Origin: Proteles cristata cristata
Lineage: Eukaryota > Chordata > Mammalia > Carnivora > Hyaenidae
Assembly (NCBI GenBank): GCA_017311185.1
Contig: JAESUZ010002721.1
Location: forward strand, 62,001 to 126,000
Length of the DNA: 64,000 nt
Reading direction: 5' to 3'
Positions 44,208 to 55,721 of this stretch are shown in pieces. A program made the translations under genes and the position numbers. Every line of letters begins with the position of its first letter. Position 1 is the first letter of the stretch. The notes under the pieces were generated by a model. That model was not told the origin of the DNA. It did no database searches and worked only from the letters and a program-made list of their open reading frames with translations.

Positions 44208-47200
44208 GTAAGGACAGTGGGCTGGGGGGGTGAAGCGGGGGGTCCTGTCCCCTCTGCGTTACCGGCTGACCCCCACCCCAGCCCCTGAAGGCGTGGTTAA
44301 GGCAGGTCCATCGAGGCCTCTTCACGTGGGCACAGGATGGAGGAGGTCCCCGTTCCTCCCCCAGCCCTGCTCCCAGGCGCCCCCGCCCCCACCCCCCACA
44401 GGCCCGTGTCTGGCTGGGCGGGCTCACGCCGGTCTGCTTGCCCACCCCGCCTTTCCCAGACCCAGCCTCTGTGAGTACGGGGACACCTGCACCCAGGCGC
44501 ACTCGGATGAGGAGCTGCAGGAGTGGACCCAGCGGGCCCAGAACCTGGAGCTGCGGGAGCGGGCTGCGTGGCAGGAGGGGCTGGCGCCTTACCAGGCGCG
44601 GCTGCTGGCCGAGTACCGGCACAGCAGCAGCGAGGTCCTCGTGGTGCGTGGGGGCCACACGGCTGGGCGGGGGTGCCAGGGCCATAGCCAGGGAGCTGAC
44701 AGTCAGGCTTCCCCGTGCAGCTGGCTGGGGCCATCGACGGCGTGTCCATCACCTGCACCCAGCCCTTGGTGCATCAGGCCCACAAGAAGAAAACCCAGCA
44801 CAGCTGGATGTTCGACATCTGCTCTGAGGTGAGGGGTCGGGGGTCGGGGGTCGGGGTCTGGAGCTGCTGCGTCAGGGTCTCGCCCGTGTCTGTGGGACCT
44901 GGAGCACGTGTCAGCCGCTCGGGCTGAGCCCCGTGGGGGTATTTTGTGGGGCGTCTGTGCAGAGAATGAGGACCAGGCTGGTTACTGCGTGCGCCCTGAG
45001 CATCCTGTGCTACACCAGTACCTGTCCCAAGGGCCGCGGGGGCCTCCTGGGCCAGCTCGGCGACCCCTGCGGAGGGGACCCCCACGGTTGAGACAGGCCC
45101 ATCACCCCCTGGGGGCACAGCAGGTGGACGGGGTCTCTGACCGCGGGGAGCCGTCCGGGGGCCACCTCACCGTCGAGTCTCTCCCCCAGGAGCCTCTGCT
45201 GCACGTGGCGCTGCTCAAGCAGGAGCTGGGAGCCGACTTCTGGCTGGCGGCGCCCTGCCTCCCGCCGGGCCAGCGCTACGCGTGCGGGGAGCGCTTCCGC
45301 GTGCCCGCCTCACCAGCCAGGTTCCGCGTGCAGGTGCGCGTGCGCACTTCCTCCTTCGGCTCCTTCGAGCAGTGGGTGGTCTTCGACTTTGGCCGCAGGC
45401 CAGTGCTGCTGCGGAAGCTGGCGCTTCGGCTGGGCCAGGCGCAGGGCCTGGGGCTCCAGGAGGGGCCGGCGCACAGCCGCCCCGAGGGGCTGCAGCGCTG
45501 GCACTCTGGCAACCGCCACGTGGTGCCTGGCGTGGAGCGGACCGCCGAGCAGGTGGCCCTGCTGGCCAAGTACAAGGTGCCTGACCTGGCCCTCGACTTC
45601 AGTCCCAGTGGCCCGGCCCCGGGTCCCATCTCCTGTGCCAACTACCGCCAGAGGATGCACCAGTTTCTCTATGAGGAGGAAGCTGCTCAGCAACGGCTGG
45701 TGGCCAAGTGAGTGCGGGCGGGGGCAGGCGGTGGCTGCGGGGCGTGGGCCGCAGAGCCGTGGCGCCAGTTGGCTGACCCCTGTCCCTCCCGCCAGGCTGA
45801 ACGTCCGGGGCCCGGTGTCCCTGAGGACCGCACTGCAGACGCCGGCCCTGGGCATGGTCTTCCCCCCGCCGGGAGCCCTCTATGGCGAGGTGCCCACGCC
45901 CTCCTCCCTGACGCCAGACACAGAGCAGGGCTTCCTGCTTAGCCGGGCGGTCAGCACGGCCCTGGTGGCCCCCGTGCCGGCGCCTGGCGACGCGGTGTTC
46001 GAGGTGCGGCTCGAGGCGCGGGCCGGCTCGGAGAAGGCGCTGTGGCTGCTGCTCCCCGCCCGCTGCTGCACGGCCCTGGGTCTGCGGCCCAACACCAGCC
46101 CCGTCCTGGAGGTGCAGTTCCAGATCGACCCGCTGATCTTCCGCTTCTGGCACCAGGCGGTGGACGCGCTGCCCGAGGAGCGCCTGGTGGTGCCCCACCT
46201 GCCCACCTGCGATCTGCCGCGCCCCCTGCCCACCCCACCAGCGCTGCGCGGCAACGGCAAGCAGAAGCTGGCGGTGGCTTTCATCGCAGGCGGCAGCCCC
46301 GGGGGCAAGCGCCCCATCGCCCCGCTGCTCATCTACGGCCCCTTTGGCACCGGCAAGACCTACACACTGGCCATGGCCTCCCTGGAGGTCGTCCGGCGGC
46401 CGCACAGCAAGGTGCTCATCTGCACGCATACCAACAGGTGAGCCCGCAGCCGCCCCGTGCGCTGCCCGCCGCCTGCTTGCCGGCCTGGGGCGAGGGCCCG
46501 CTGTGGGGGTGTCGCTGCACGAGAAGAGGGGCTGGGGTTCCCTGGCTCTCTGGCGGCCTGGCAGCTGGTTCCGGAGGAGGCCTGCGGGGTGGCCGGGCTG
46601 AGCTTGCCTCCTCTGGCTGCTCCGTGCGCGCTGGGGGCACCACCCTCGGGCCGAGTCAGGGCCACTCTGATCCCTGGGACTCTCCCCGGATGCTGTTCCA
46701 GGGGACGTTTGTGCTTCAGGCGCGGCACAAGGTGCCCTGGGGTCAGGGTGTGCTGTGTGGGGGAGGGGCGGGTGCCCCCACATAGGTCCTAAGCCAGAGG
46801 GAGCAGCGGGGAGGGGCGGGGGCGGCTCTGCTCTGGTCTTAGAGAAGCACGCACTCTCCTCTCGGCTGCGACAGTCTCCCCGGTCGGTGTGGTTTCCTCA
46901 GCCCCCGACACTTCCTGTTGCTCAGGCAGAGCCCTCCCCCAGCATGGGCCTGGGCGACCCCGGGTCTCTGCGGAGATGGCCGGACGCCCTGGCCTCAGGG
47001 CCCTTCCAGCTGCTCGTGACCTTACCGCTCACCCACCGACAGCCAACTGGGAGCTGAGCTCAGCGTCAGCCGCAGCCTCTGGCCACCCTGGGCTGCCTCG
47101 GGCAGCGGCCCCTCCTGTTGCCTTCTCTGCCGGCCCCCCTCCCCGCACAGCCTCCTCTAGGAAGTCCTGACCACCCAGACCCACCCAGGCCGGCTCTGAC

Positions 47201-50200
47201 CTTCCCCTATTTCTCTGTCTGTGTGTCTGTCCCCTCTGCTGACGTTAAGCCCTGTGGGGGCAGGGCACGGGTCTGTCTGCCTCGCCGAATCCCTGGCATC
47301 TAGGCCAGGCTGGGCTCACGGTGGATGCTTTAGTGGACGCGGCTGAGCCCCCCCCGCCTCGGGCCCTTCTCCCCTCAGTGCGGCCGACATCTACATCAAG
47401 GAGTATTTCCACGGCTACGTCAGCAGCGGCCACCCCGAGGCCACCCCGCTCCGGGTGATGTACACAGACCGCCCGCCCAGCCAGACGGACGCGGCCACGC
47501 TGCGGTACTGCTGCCTGACGGAGGACGGCCGGGCCTTCCGCCTGCCCACGCGGGCCGAGCTGGAGCGGCACCGCGTCGTGGTCACCACCACCTCCCAGGC
47601 CCGGGAGCTCAGGGTGCCCGCCGGCTTCTTCTCGCACATCCTCATCGACGAGGCCGCCCAGATGCTGGAGTGCGAGGCGCTCACCCCGCTGCGCTACGCG
47701 GCGCCCCGCACCCGCGTGGTGCTGTCCGGCGACCACATGCAGGTCACGCCCAAGCTCTTCAGCGTGGGGAGGGGCCAGGCGGCCGGGCACACGCTGCTGT
47801 GCCGCCTCTTCCAGCACTACCAGCAGGAGGCGCACGAGGCCGCCCAGCGGAGCCGCATCATCTTCCGTGAGAACTACCGCTCCACCGAGGCCATCCTCAG
47901 CTTTGTGTCGCGTCACTTCTACGTGGCCAAGGGCAACGCCATCCACGCCAGTGGCAAGGTGCCTCGCCACCCCCAGCACTACCCGCTCATGTTCTGCCAT
48001 GTGGCGGGCAGCCCCGAGCGTGACATGTCCAGGTCGTCCTGGCTCAACACAGCCGAGATTGCCCAGGTCGTCGAGAAGGTGCAGGAGGTCTACGCCACCT
48101 GGCCCCCCTGCTGGGGCCTCCGGGAGCAGCGGCACATCTGTGTGGTGTCCCACGGCGCCCAGGTAAACCCCAGCCCCCTGGAGAGCCTTCCTCCCTCGCT
48201 CCCGACAGAGAAGCTCAGAGGAGGGGGTGTCTGTGTGGTCTGGGGGACCTGCATGCCCCCCGGCTGGGCCTCCTCAGCCCCTGTGAGGGCGGCTGAGGAG
48301 TTCGTCTTCCAGGGACCATGTGGGGCTTGCACCATGTGATCGGTGCCGTGGCTGGGCGGCTCGAGGGCACCGGGGTGGGGGGCCAGCGCCCCCTGACCTG
48401 CCCTGCACACAGAGCGCTCACCCAGGCCTGCTGGGCCGGCCGTGTGTCTCCAGGTGAGCGCGCTAAGGCAGGAGCTGAGGAAGAGGGACTTGGGCCAGGT
48501 GTCTGTGGGCAGCTTCGAGGTCCTGCCAGGTGGGTGCTGGGTGCTGGGGGTGGGGCGGGGGGGCCGCCCTCCGAGCCCGGCCCAGCCTGATGCCACCCCC
48601 TTGCAGGGCGGGAGTTCCGGGTGGTGGTGCTGAGCACCGTGCACAGCCAGCACAGCCTGCAGAGCCCCGAGGCCCCTGCGCTGGGCTTCTTCACGGACGC
48701 CCGCGTGCTCAATACCGTCATGACCCGCGCCCAGTCCCAGGTGGTGGCTGTGGGCGACGCCGTGGCCCTCTGCTCCTTCGGGGCCTGTGCCAAGGTCTGG
48801 AAGAGCTTCATCTGCGAGTGTGTGAAGCATCACAGTGTCTGCCCCGAGGGCCTGTCGCTGGCGCACATCGAGCAGAGCGTGGTCCACAGGCGGCACTGGG
48901 CCCTCGGAGCAGAGCCGACGCCGGGAGCCATGGCACAGGGCACGGTCCCCGAGGAGGGGGCAGCCAAAGGCCCAGCTATCGAGCGCGCAGCCATGGAGAA
49001 GGTGGAGCTGGGGGCCGTGGCCAAAGGCGGTACTTTCCTGCCCGGGGCCACGGCCACAGGGACGGCAGAGGCTGGGGATAGAGCGTTGGGGTCTGTGGCC
49101 GGGGGGCGCCCAGCAGCGGGGGACACAGAGGCGGAGGACATGACATCCGCAGGGGCCTCCGTGAGGGACGAGGTGGCCCCCCAGAATGCGGTGGCAGGGC
49201 CAGCAGCCACGGAAAGCAGGGACCCCGAGGACCCTGAGGACTCCGAGTCCGACTTCTGGCCTGACAGCGAGCTCAACGCTGACGACCCCATCCTGCAGGA
49301 GCTCCTGGACGAAGGCCGGAACGTGATGGTGACCGTCCGGGAAGATGGGCTTCTGGACACCATCACCAGGCCCGAGTCCCCGCACCAGGCCTGGGGGTAC
49401 ACGAACCTGCCGCGGGCCCGGCTGCGGAAACTGCTCCGCTCAGAGCCTCAGTTGTACCGCCACTGCACCTTTGTGCAGGAGACCTATGAGCGGGCGACCG
49501 CCTTCCCGCTGGACGACACGGACCCCGGCCCCATCCAGGTCAGGGGGCGCTTGCACTGCGGGATGGCCTTCAGCGGGGACGAGGTGCTGGTGGAGGTCCT
49601 TAGCGGGGACGCGGGCACCTCGGGGAGGCTGCAGGGCCGCGTGGTGGGTGTGTTGAAGAGGAAGCGCCGGGAGCTGGTGTTCGTGTGCCGCATGGATGAG
49701 TGGGACCCCCGCATCATGATCCCCATCGACGGCTCCGTGACGAAGATCTTCGTGGCTGAGCTGAAAGACCCAGCGCAGGTGCCTGTCCACTGCGTCCTGC
49801 AGGGCCGCGTGCAGCGGGTGGGGCTTGCGCCGCTCTCCGCTGAGGCTCGGCGCAGCCGGCTCTTCCGCGTGCGCATCGTCCTGTGGCGGCAGCGTTTCTA
49901 CTACCCGCTGGGCATCGTCCTGGAGGTGCTCCCTGAGGCCAGCACCTGGGAGCAGGGCCTCCGTGTGCTGGACCTGGAGCACGGCCTGGGGGCGCCCTCG
50001 CCAGAGCCGGCCGCCACCTGCGGCGCCTCCCAGAAGCACCGGGCACCCGGCCGCCGGGAGGACTGCCGCGGCTTCCTGACCTTCACTGTGGACCCCCAGG
50101 GCGCCCGCTACCTGGATGACGCCCTCAGCGTCCGAGACCTGGGCCCCAAGTACGAAGTGGCCGTGCACATTGCTGACGTGGCCAGCTGCGTCCCCAGGGA

Positions 50201-53200
50201 CGGGGCTCTGGATGTGGAGGCCCGCAGGCGGGGCAGTGCGTTCTATGCCCCCGACCGGGAGCCGGTGCCCATGCTGCCGCACGGCCTCTGCCAGGACACA
50301 CTCAGCCTCTTGCCCGGCCAGGACCGCTGGGCCATCTCCCTCTTCCTCACCGTTGAGAAGGGCAGTGACCAACTCAAAAGCCTGCGCTTTGCGCCTTCTG
50401 TGATCTGCTCTGACCGCCAGCTGTCGTACGAGGAGGCCGAACATGTGATCAAGAGGCACCCGGGTGCTGGCCGGGAGCTGCCAGCCCAGCTGGACTCCGT
50501 GGACGCCTGTGTCGTGGCCGCGTGCCACTTCTCCCGGGTGCTGCGCCGGCTCCGCCTGCGGACGGACTCCCACTACGAGCAGCCGGCCGAGGACTGTGCG
50601 CTGGGCTTCCGTGCGGCCCACGTCATGGTCAAAGAGTACATGATCCAGTTCAACAGCCTGGCGGCCGAGCTCCTGGTGAGCAGCACGCGCACGCGGACGG
50701 TCACGCCCCTGCGCCGGCAGCCCGCGCCCAGCGGCCTCCAGCTCGCAGCCCTGCGCGAGAAGCACGGACAGCTGGTGCCCTTGTCGCTGCACCTCCGCCA
50801 CCACCTGGGGGGCTGCGGCCCCGCCTCCTCGCAGCTCTGCGTCCTGGCCTCCCTGTGGAAGCACGTCCGGCTCGCAGCCTGCGCCCACGACGGTGACCGT
50901 CTGGCGGACCTCATCGCCACGGATGACATGCACCCTTCTCTGGCACCTGTGGGCCTCGACCTCCGCAAGGCCCTGGGCCGCTCCACGTTAGGCCGCTCCT
51001 GCCAGGGTGAAGGGCAGGCGGCGGGCCACTACGGGCTGCAGGTGGACCGGTACACGTGGGCAACCTCACCCATCCGCAGGTACCTGGACGTGGTGCTGCA
51101 GCGGCTGATCCTGCTGGTGCTGGGCCACGGGGGCTCCGCCTACTCCGCCAGGGACATCGATGGGCTGTGCCGCGAGTTCAGCTACCAGCACGGGCGCGCC
51201 CAGAGCTATCAGCGCCGGGCCCGGAGCCTGCACCTCGCGGTACAGCTCAAGGCCCAATCGTGCAGCAAGCTGGGCTTCGCACTGGATGTGGAGGCGGGCG
51301 CCCGCTGCTTCAGGCTGCTCTTCCCGGCCAACCGCGAGGCCCTGCCCGACCCCTGCCCTGTCCACTACCGTGCGCTGCAGCTGGCCGAGCACCCCGGGCG
51401 CCTGGCGCGGCGGCCGGGCCTGCGGCTTCTGTGGCGGCGGCGCGTCTGCTCGGTGCAGGCGGGCAGGCCATGCTCCCCACTGCCCGGCACCCTGCGCGAC
51501 CCGCACACCTGCCCTGTCGACGCCGCCCTGTGGCAGCGGCTGCTGCAGCTGGTGGAGGAGCAGCGGTGGCCCCAGGTGGCGACCCTCGTGCGGGAGCACA
51601 GTGCCTCGGAGCCCCGGCCGCGGGAGCTGGGGCAGGTGCGGCGGAGTCACTGTGGCCACTTTGTGGAGGTGGCCCGGGAGCTGAGCACGGGGGACACGCT
51701 GCAGGTGCAGCTCGGCGCCACCCTGCAGCGCGGGTTCCTGGCACCGACCCTGCAGCTGTGGACCGTGGCGCCTGGCCTCACCCTCTGCCTGGAGCACACG
51801 GAGCGGCCAGGCGACTGCTTCTCGGGCCAGGTGCCCCAGGCTGGGCGGGACCGGTGTGCTGACGTGGGCGAGTACGGCCGCGTGTGGGGGCCCTTCTGCT
51901 CCTTGGAGGCCGCCACCGGTGCCGTCTTGGAGAACGACTCCATCACGCTGCAGCACGTGAGTGTGTGCTGGGGTGCGGAGCGGACGCCGCAGGGGCAGCT
52001 GCGGGGCACCTTCTGCCTGGAGGCCTCCTTCCTCAGCGAGCACTGCACCGACCTCAACTTCAGGCACTGCTATCTGTGCATCCGGCTCGAGGGGCTGCCT
52101 CGCCGGCCTTCCCCCACAGCCCCGGCCTGCGGCCCCAGCAGCCTCGGGCCCTTCCTGAGCATCGACCCGGACACGTACACGTGGGTGGCCCATGGGCTGA
52201 CAGAAAACTGGGAGCTGGGAGAGAGCCAGGCGGACCGGCAGGAGATCCCCAAGCAGGTGCACTTCTTCATCCAGCACATGGCCATGGAGAAGGTTCCAGA
52301 AGAGGTGCTGAGGCCTGGCACCCGATTCACCATTGAGGTGCTGCCCAGGCAGCTTCCTGACATGTGAGTGGCTCCATGGGGAGAAGCGAGCGGACAGGGT
52401 GGGTGGAGCACTGCCTGCGTTCCCTCGTCTGGCAGGGGGTGGCTTGTGAGGCCGTGGCCCCTCCCCCGGTGCAGTCCCGTTGATGTTCCGGTGTTCCTCC
52501 TCACTGCCACCTGCCCCCAGCCGCAAGGAGGAAGCTGTGCATGGGCTGAAGAACGCGTCCCCGCTGGTCGTCAGCATCGCCCTGGGCCAGCCCGTCCCTC
52601 CGCGCTGCCCGCAGGCCCTCTGCCGGGGTAGGTCCCTCCAGCTTGCCCGTGCCCGGCAGCGTGCCTGTGCTCTGCCCCGGGCCCCTGCTCAGGAAGGCTT
52701 ACCTTTCTTTAGGGACCTACAGCAGGTTCCTGAAGAAGCAGACATTCGACCTGCCTGGAGGCCGCCACACGCTGAACCCCAGCCAGAACGAGGCTGTCCG
52801 GGCAGCTCTGAAGAAGCCGTTTACGGTGATCCAGGGCCCTCCAGGTGGGCTCACGCCGGTGCCGGTGCTGCCTTGGGCCGCCCGGGTGGGTGGGCGGGAC
52901 CCCCCGTTCACGGCATCCTCTGCCCGCAGGCGCAGGGAAGACGGTGGTGGGCTTCCACATTGTGTTCTGGTTTCACAAGTCAAACGAGGAGCAGGTGCGG
53001 GCCTCTGGCCCCCCCAGTGGGGAGGGGCAGCCGGAGGGCCCCTGCATCCTGTACTGCGGCCCCTCTAACAAGTCGGTGGACGTGCTGGCAGGTGCGCCGG
53101 GTCGGTGGTGTGGGGGCTCTGCCCCGGGGTGCTGGCCCCGGGGGAACAGTCCCTCACGCCCTGCCGCCCCCAGGACTGCTCCTGAGCAGGAGAACGGAGC

Positions 53201-55349
53201 TGAAGCCCCTCCGAGTGTACAGTGAGCAGCTGGAGGCCGTGGAGTTCCCGATGCCGGGCGTGGGCGGCAGGAGCCTGCCCAAGAAGACCCCTCGGGAGGG
53301 GCGTCCCAACCAGGCCCTCAGGTGCAGTCTCTCCACTGTCTGTCTGTGGGTGGAGGCATAAGGCCCCCCGTCCTGTCTCGGACAGCGGTTAACACAGGGC
53401 TTCATGTATGTCCCCCCCCTGCACCCCAGGAGCATCACCCTGCACCACAGGATCCGGCAGTCCTCCAACCCCTATGCACCAGGCATCAGGGCGTTTGACG
53501 CCCGGCTGCAGAAAGGGGAGGTCTTTTCCAAGGAGGATCTCAGCTTGTAAGCAGTTAGGGCCGTGGAGCTGTCTTCTGCCATGGAGGTTGGGGGGGGAAT
53601 GGTGTCCCTGGATGACCACACGGTGACCCCACGCAGGTACAGGATGGTCCTGGGGAAGGCACGGAAGTTCGAGCTGGACCGGCACACGGTCATCCTCTGC
53701 ACCTGCTCGTGTGCAGCCCTAGCCAGTCTCAAGAAGCTGAATGTCCGGCAGATCCTCATCGATGAGGCGGGCATGGCCACGGAGCCCGAGACCCTCATCC
53801 CTCTGGTGAAGTTCTCGCAGGCCGAGAAGGTGAGTGAGGCGGGCGGGAGCTGGAAGCCCCAGGCAGGTGTCCCTGGGCCTGGTCTGTCACCTAGGAGGGC
53901 AGTGCTGCTGTTTCGGCCAAGCGGCGATGGCCATGGAGCTGGGTCCCTCTGGGTCCGGGGCTGTCGGGACCATGCCTGCCCCCCCTCCAGGTGGTTCTCC
54001 TTGGGGACCACAAGCAGCTGCGGCCTGTGGTCAAGAATGAGCAGCTGCAAAATCTGGGGCTGGACCGGTCTCTCTTCGAGCGGCACCACGCGGAGGCCTA
54101 CATGCTGGACATACAGTACCGCATGGTAAGCCGCCAGCTCCTCCTCCTCCTGCCCGAGGCGCGGTCTGAGGCCAGGGCGCCGGCAGTGCTGCTGCCCACG
54201 GCCCACCTCCTGTGTCAGCCCTGGCCCTGTCATGGGGCCGCAGCAGACCCCCAAGGCCCCAGCTCTTGGCCCCAGGACAGGTGGACAGGTGACCTGCTCT
54301 GGCTTACGTCCTGCCTTGCAGCACAAGGGCATCTGTGCCTTCCCGTCCATGGAGTTCTACAAGGGGGCGCTGAAGACCTGGCAAGGCCTGAGGCGGCCGC
54401 CTAGCATCCTGGGCCACGTCGGCAAGGAGAGCTGCCCTGTCATTTTCGGCCACGTGCAAGGCCATGAGCAGAGTCTACTGGTGTCCACAGATGAAGGGAA
54501 TGAAAACTCCAAGGCCAACCTGGAGGAGGTAGCAGAGGTGGTGAGTGTCTTGGTCAGGGAGAGCTTCCTGGAGGAGGAGGCCGAGGAACAGGTGAGGCTC
54601 CGGTGCCCAGGGTTAGCTTCAACAACACCCTCTTGGCCCCTCAGGTCCGCATTGCCAAGCAGCTGACCCTGGGCAAGACAGTGGACCCCAAGGACATTGC
54701 AATCCTCACTCCCTACAACGCTCAGGTTGCGGAGATCAGCAAGAGTCTTGTGCGCCAGGGCGTCGCCGGAGTGACCGTGTGCTCCATCACCAAGAGCCAG
54801 GGTGAGGGTGGCTCTGGGGCGGGGGGCGCTGGGCCAGCGGTCCCGAGGGTGGATGCAAGCGGACGGTCAGCGACGGCTGACAGGGGCCTCAGCATGCCTG
54901 CCCAACCGCGCAGGAAGCGAGTGGCGCTACGTGCTGGTGAGCACAGTCCGCACGTGCCAGGAGGCTGAGCTGGACCAGCGGCCGACTAAGAGCTGGCTTA
55001 AGAAGTTCCTGGGCTTTGTTGTGGACCCCAACCAAGTGAACGTGGCCATCACCCGGGCCCAAGAGGGGCTCTGCGTCATCGGTGGGACAGGGGGCTGGAG
55101 GCGGGCTGGGGCGGGGCTCCTCCCGAGGGGCGTGGCTACCTGGCCCAGGGTGGGGGCGGGGTCGCGTGGCCGGGGCGGGGGCGGGGTGTGCCACGGACTC
55201 CTCTCCCCTCTCCCCACCCGGCAGGAGACCGCCGCCTGCTGCGCTGTTGCCCGCTCTGGAGCAGATTCCTGGGCTTCTGTGAGGCCCGGCAGAGCCTCGT
55301 GGCCGCCGACCAGGTGCGGGTCCGGCGGAGGCCGGCCGCGTGTCCCTGA
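43189..55349 (+). CDS. HELZ2: HELZ2, helicase with zinc fingers 2 (RNB exoribonuclease)
   Basis: Nineteen coding exons, listed separately, join in frame to 8,751 nt (2,916 residues), similar to full-length mammalian HELZ2. Order of parts: Cys-rich N-terminus with CCCH-type fingers (C91/C100/C107; from C223; C344-H354) and a C2H2-like finger (from C289); SF1 helicase 1 with Walker A GPFGTGKT (791-798), DEAA (914-917) and TRAQ (1150-1153); a disordered acidic linker (about 1190-1335); an RNB domain with DPQGARYLDDAL from D1606 and ATSPIRRY (1929-1936); helicase 2 with GPPGAGKT (2440-2447), DEAG (2627-2630), LLGDHKQLRPVV and VAITRAQ (R2867). LxxLL motifs LQELL (1340) and LRKLL (1383) fit its description as a PPAR cofactor (PRIC285). 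Family knowledge: interferon-induced, RNA-binding, with 3'-5' exoribonuclease activity. An in-frame TGA at 43144 and the context GAGATGG support the chosen start. Confidence 0.97.
44460..44643 (+). CDS. HELZ2: HELZ2 coding exon 2
   Basis: Residues 340-401. It completes the CCCH finger CEYGDTCTQAH (344-354), then a Glu/Arg-rich helix. Acceptor CTTTCCCAG, donor GTGCGT. Confidence 0.92.
44721..44828 (+). CDS. HELZ2: HELZ2 coding exon 3
   Basis: Residues 402-437 (LAGAIDGVSITCTQPLVHQA). It is 108 nt, phase 0 at both ends. Acceptor CCCGTGCAG, donor GTGAGG. Confidence 0.92.
45190..45707 (+). CDS. HELZ2: HELZ2 coding exon 4
   Basis: Residues 438-610, the beta-rich region before helicase 1 (EQWVVFDFGRRPVLLRKLAL; HVVPGVERTAEQVALLAKYK). 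Acceptor CTCCCCCAG, donor GTGAGT. Confidence 0.93.
45796..46437 (+). CDS. HELZ2: HELZ2 coding exon 5 (helicase 1 Walker A)
   Basis: Residues 610-824. The P-loop LLIYGPFGTGKTYTLAMAS is at about 787-805. Acceptor TCCCGCCAG, donor GTGAGC. The following intron (46,438-47,378) is the longest in HELZ2 and shows nothing recognisable. Confidence 0.95.
47379..48162 (+). CDS. HELZ2: HELZ2 coding exon 6 (helicase 1 DEAA motif)
   Basis: Residues 824-1085. It carries ILIDEAAQM (motif II at 914-917), VVLSGDHMQVTPKLF (motif III) and ENYRSTEAI (motif IV/V area). Acceptor TCCCCTCAG, donor GTAAAC. Confidence 0.95.
48454..48529 (+). CDS. HELZ2: HELZ2 coding exon 7
   Basis: Residues 1086-1111 (VSALRQELRKRDLGQVSVGS). 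A 76 nt exon with acceptor TGTCTCCAG and donor GTGGGT. Confidence 0.92.
48607..52363 (+). CDS. HELZ2: HELZ2 coding exon 8 (giant exon: end of helicase 1, linker, RNB)
   Basis: At 3,757 nt it encodes residues 1111-2363. It finishes helicase 1 (NTVMTRAQSQVVAVGD), then gives the Ala/Gly/Glu-rich linker, cold-shock-like OB sequence (VRGRLHCGMAFSGDEVLVEV), the RNB catalytic core and a C-terminal S1-like part. Acceptor CCTTGCAG, donor GTGAGT. The coding sequence is intact throughout. Confidence 0.96.
52521..52627 (+). CDS. HELZ2: HELZ2 coding exon 9
   Basis: Residues 2363-2399 (RKEEAVHGLKNASPLVVSIA). Acceptor TGCCCCCAG, donor GTAGGT. Confidence 0.9.
52713..52844 (+). CDS. HELZ2: HELZ2 coding exon 10
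   Basis: Residues 2399-2443: TYSRFLKKQTFDLPGGRH, the Q-motif-like LNPSQNEAVRAAL, and IQGPPG, the start of Walker A. Acceptor CTTTCTTTAG, donor GTGGGC. Confidence 0.93.
52930..53091 (+). CDS. HELZ2: HELZ2 coding exon 11 (helicase 2 Walker A)
   Basis: Residues 2443-2497. It completes GPPGAGKTVVGFHIVFWFHK and has LYCGPSNKSVDVLA (motif Ia). Acceptor TGCCCGCAG, donor GTGCGC. Confidence 0.94.
53174..53321 (+). CDS. HELZ2: HELZ2 coding exon 12
   Basis: Residues 2497-2546 (GLLLSRRTELKPLRVYSEQL). Acceptor GCCCCCAG, donor GTGCAG. Confidence 0.92.
53430..53546 (+). CDS. HELZ2: HELZ2 coding exon 13
   Basis: Residues 2546-2585 (SITLHHRIRQSSNPYAPGIR). Acceptor GCACCCCAG, donor GTAAGC after TTG is split. 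Confidence 0.92.
53637..53829 (+). CDS. HELZ2: HELZ2 coding exon 14 (helicase 2 DEAG motif)
   Basis: Residues 2585-2649, with VILCTCSCAALASLKKLNVR and ILIDEAGMATEPETLIPL (motif II). Acceptor CCCACGCAG, donor GTGAGT. Confidence 0.95.
53991..54125 (+). CDS. HELZ2: HELZ2 coding exon 15 (motif III)
   Basis: Residues 2650-2694: VVLLGDHKQLRPVVKNEQL then SLFERHH and LDIQYRM (motif IV). Acceptor CCCCTCCAG, donor GTAAGC. Confidence 0.95.
54322..54540 (+). CDS. HELZ2: HELZ2 coding exon 16
   Basis: Residues 2695-2767 (HKGICAFPSMEFYKGALKTW; DEGNENSKANLEEVAEV). I end it at the donor GTGAGT at 54541 because joining there gives EVAEVVRIAKQLTLG, matching the conserved helicase. A second donor at 54592 (GAACAG then GTGAGG) would add 17 in-frame residues. 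Confidence 0.85.
54645..54801 (+). CDS. HELZ2: HELZ2 coding exon 17
   Basis: Residues 2768-2820 (VRIAKQLTLGKTVDPKDIAI; LTPYNAQVAEISKSL; SITKSQG), motif V region. Acceptor GCCCCTCAG, donor GTGAGG. Confidence 0.94.
54914..55081 (+). CDS. HELZ2: HELZ2 coding exon 18 (motif VI)
   Basis: Residues 2820-2876 (SEWRYVLVSTVRTCQE; FVVDPNQVNVAITRAQEGL). The arginine finger is R2867. Acceptor AACCGCGCAG, donor GTGGGA. Confidence 0.95.
55225..55349 (+). CDS. HELZ2: HELZ2 coding exon 19 (last)
   Basis: Residues 2876-2916 (GDRRLLRCCPLWSRFLGFCE and a short basic tail), stop TGA at 55347-55349. Acceptor CCCGGCAG. Confidence 0.93.
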
Positions 55350-55464
55350 AGAGCCTGTCCACCTGCCCACTGCTCTCAGGCCCCACCCAGGGGCGCCCGT
55401 GAGCCTTCAGTGGGCACTGCTGGCCACCCCGCCCACGGACCGGGGTCGAGGCCGACTTCTGAGC

Positions 55465-55470
55465 AATAAT
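55465..55470 (+). terminator. Candidate polyadenylation signal for HELZ2
   Basis: AATAAT, a weak variant hexamer, 116 bases after the stop. A canonical AATAAA occurs at 55930-55935 after a SINE and is the alternative. Confidence 0.3.
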
Positions 55471-55721
55471 CTCCTTCCAGAGTCTTGGCCTCACCCCAGG
55501 GCGGAGAGCAGCCAGGCCCCACCCTGCAGTGGGGGGGAGAGTCCTCTCCCTGCTGAGCCTTTCTTCCGGAAATTTGGTGACAGGGCACATCTCAGGGGTC
55601 AGGGGCTGGGGGAGGTCCTCTGGGAAGGCTTGGGGTCAGAAGGAAATCCCGCCGAAGTTCCTCTTTGGTCTTTGGGCACCATCCCTGAGCACACCGGGTG
55701 CTGGCTGCGGAGCTCAGCTTT

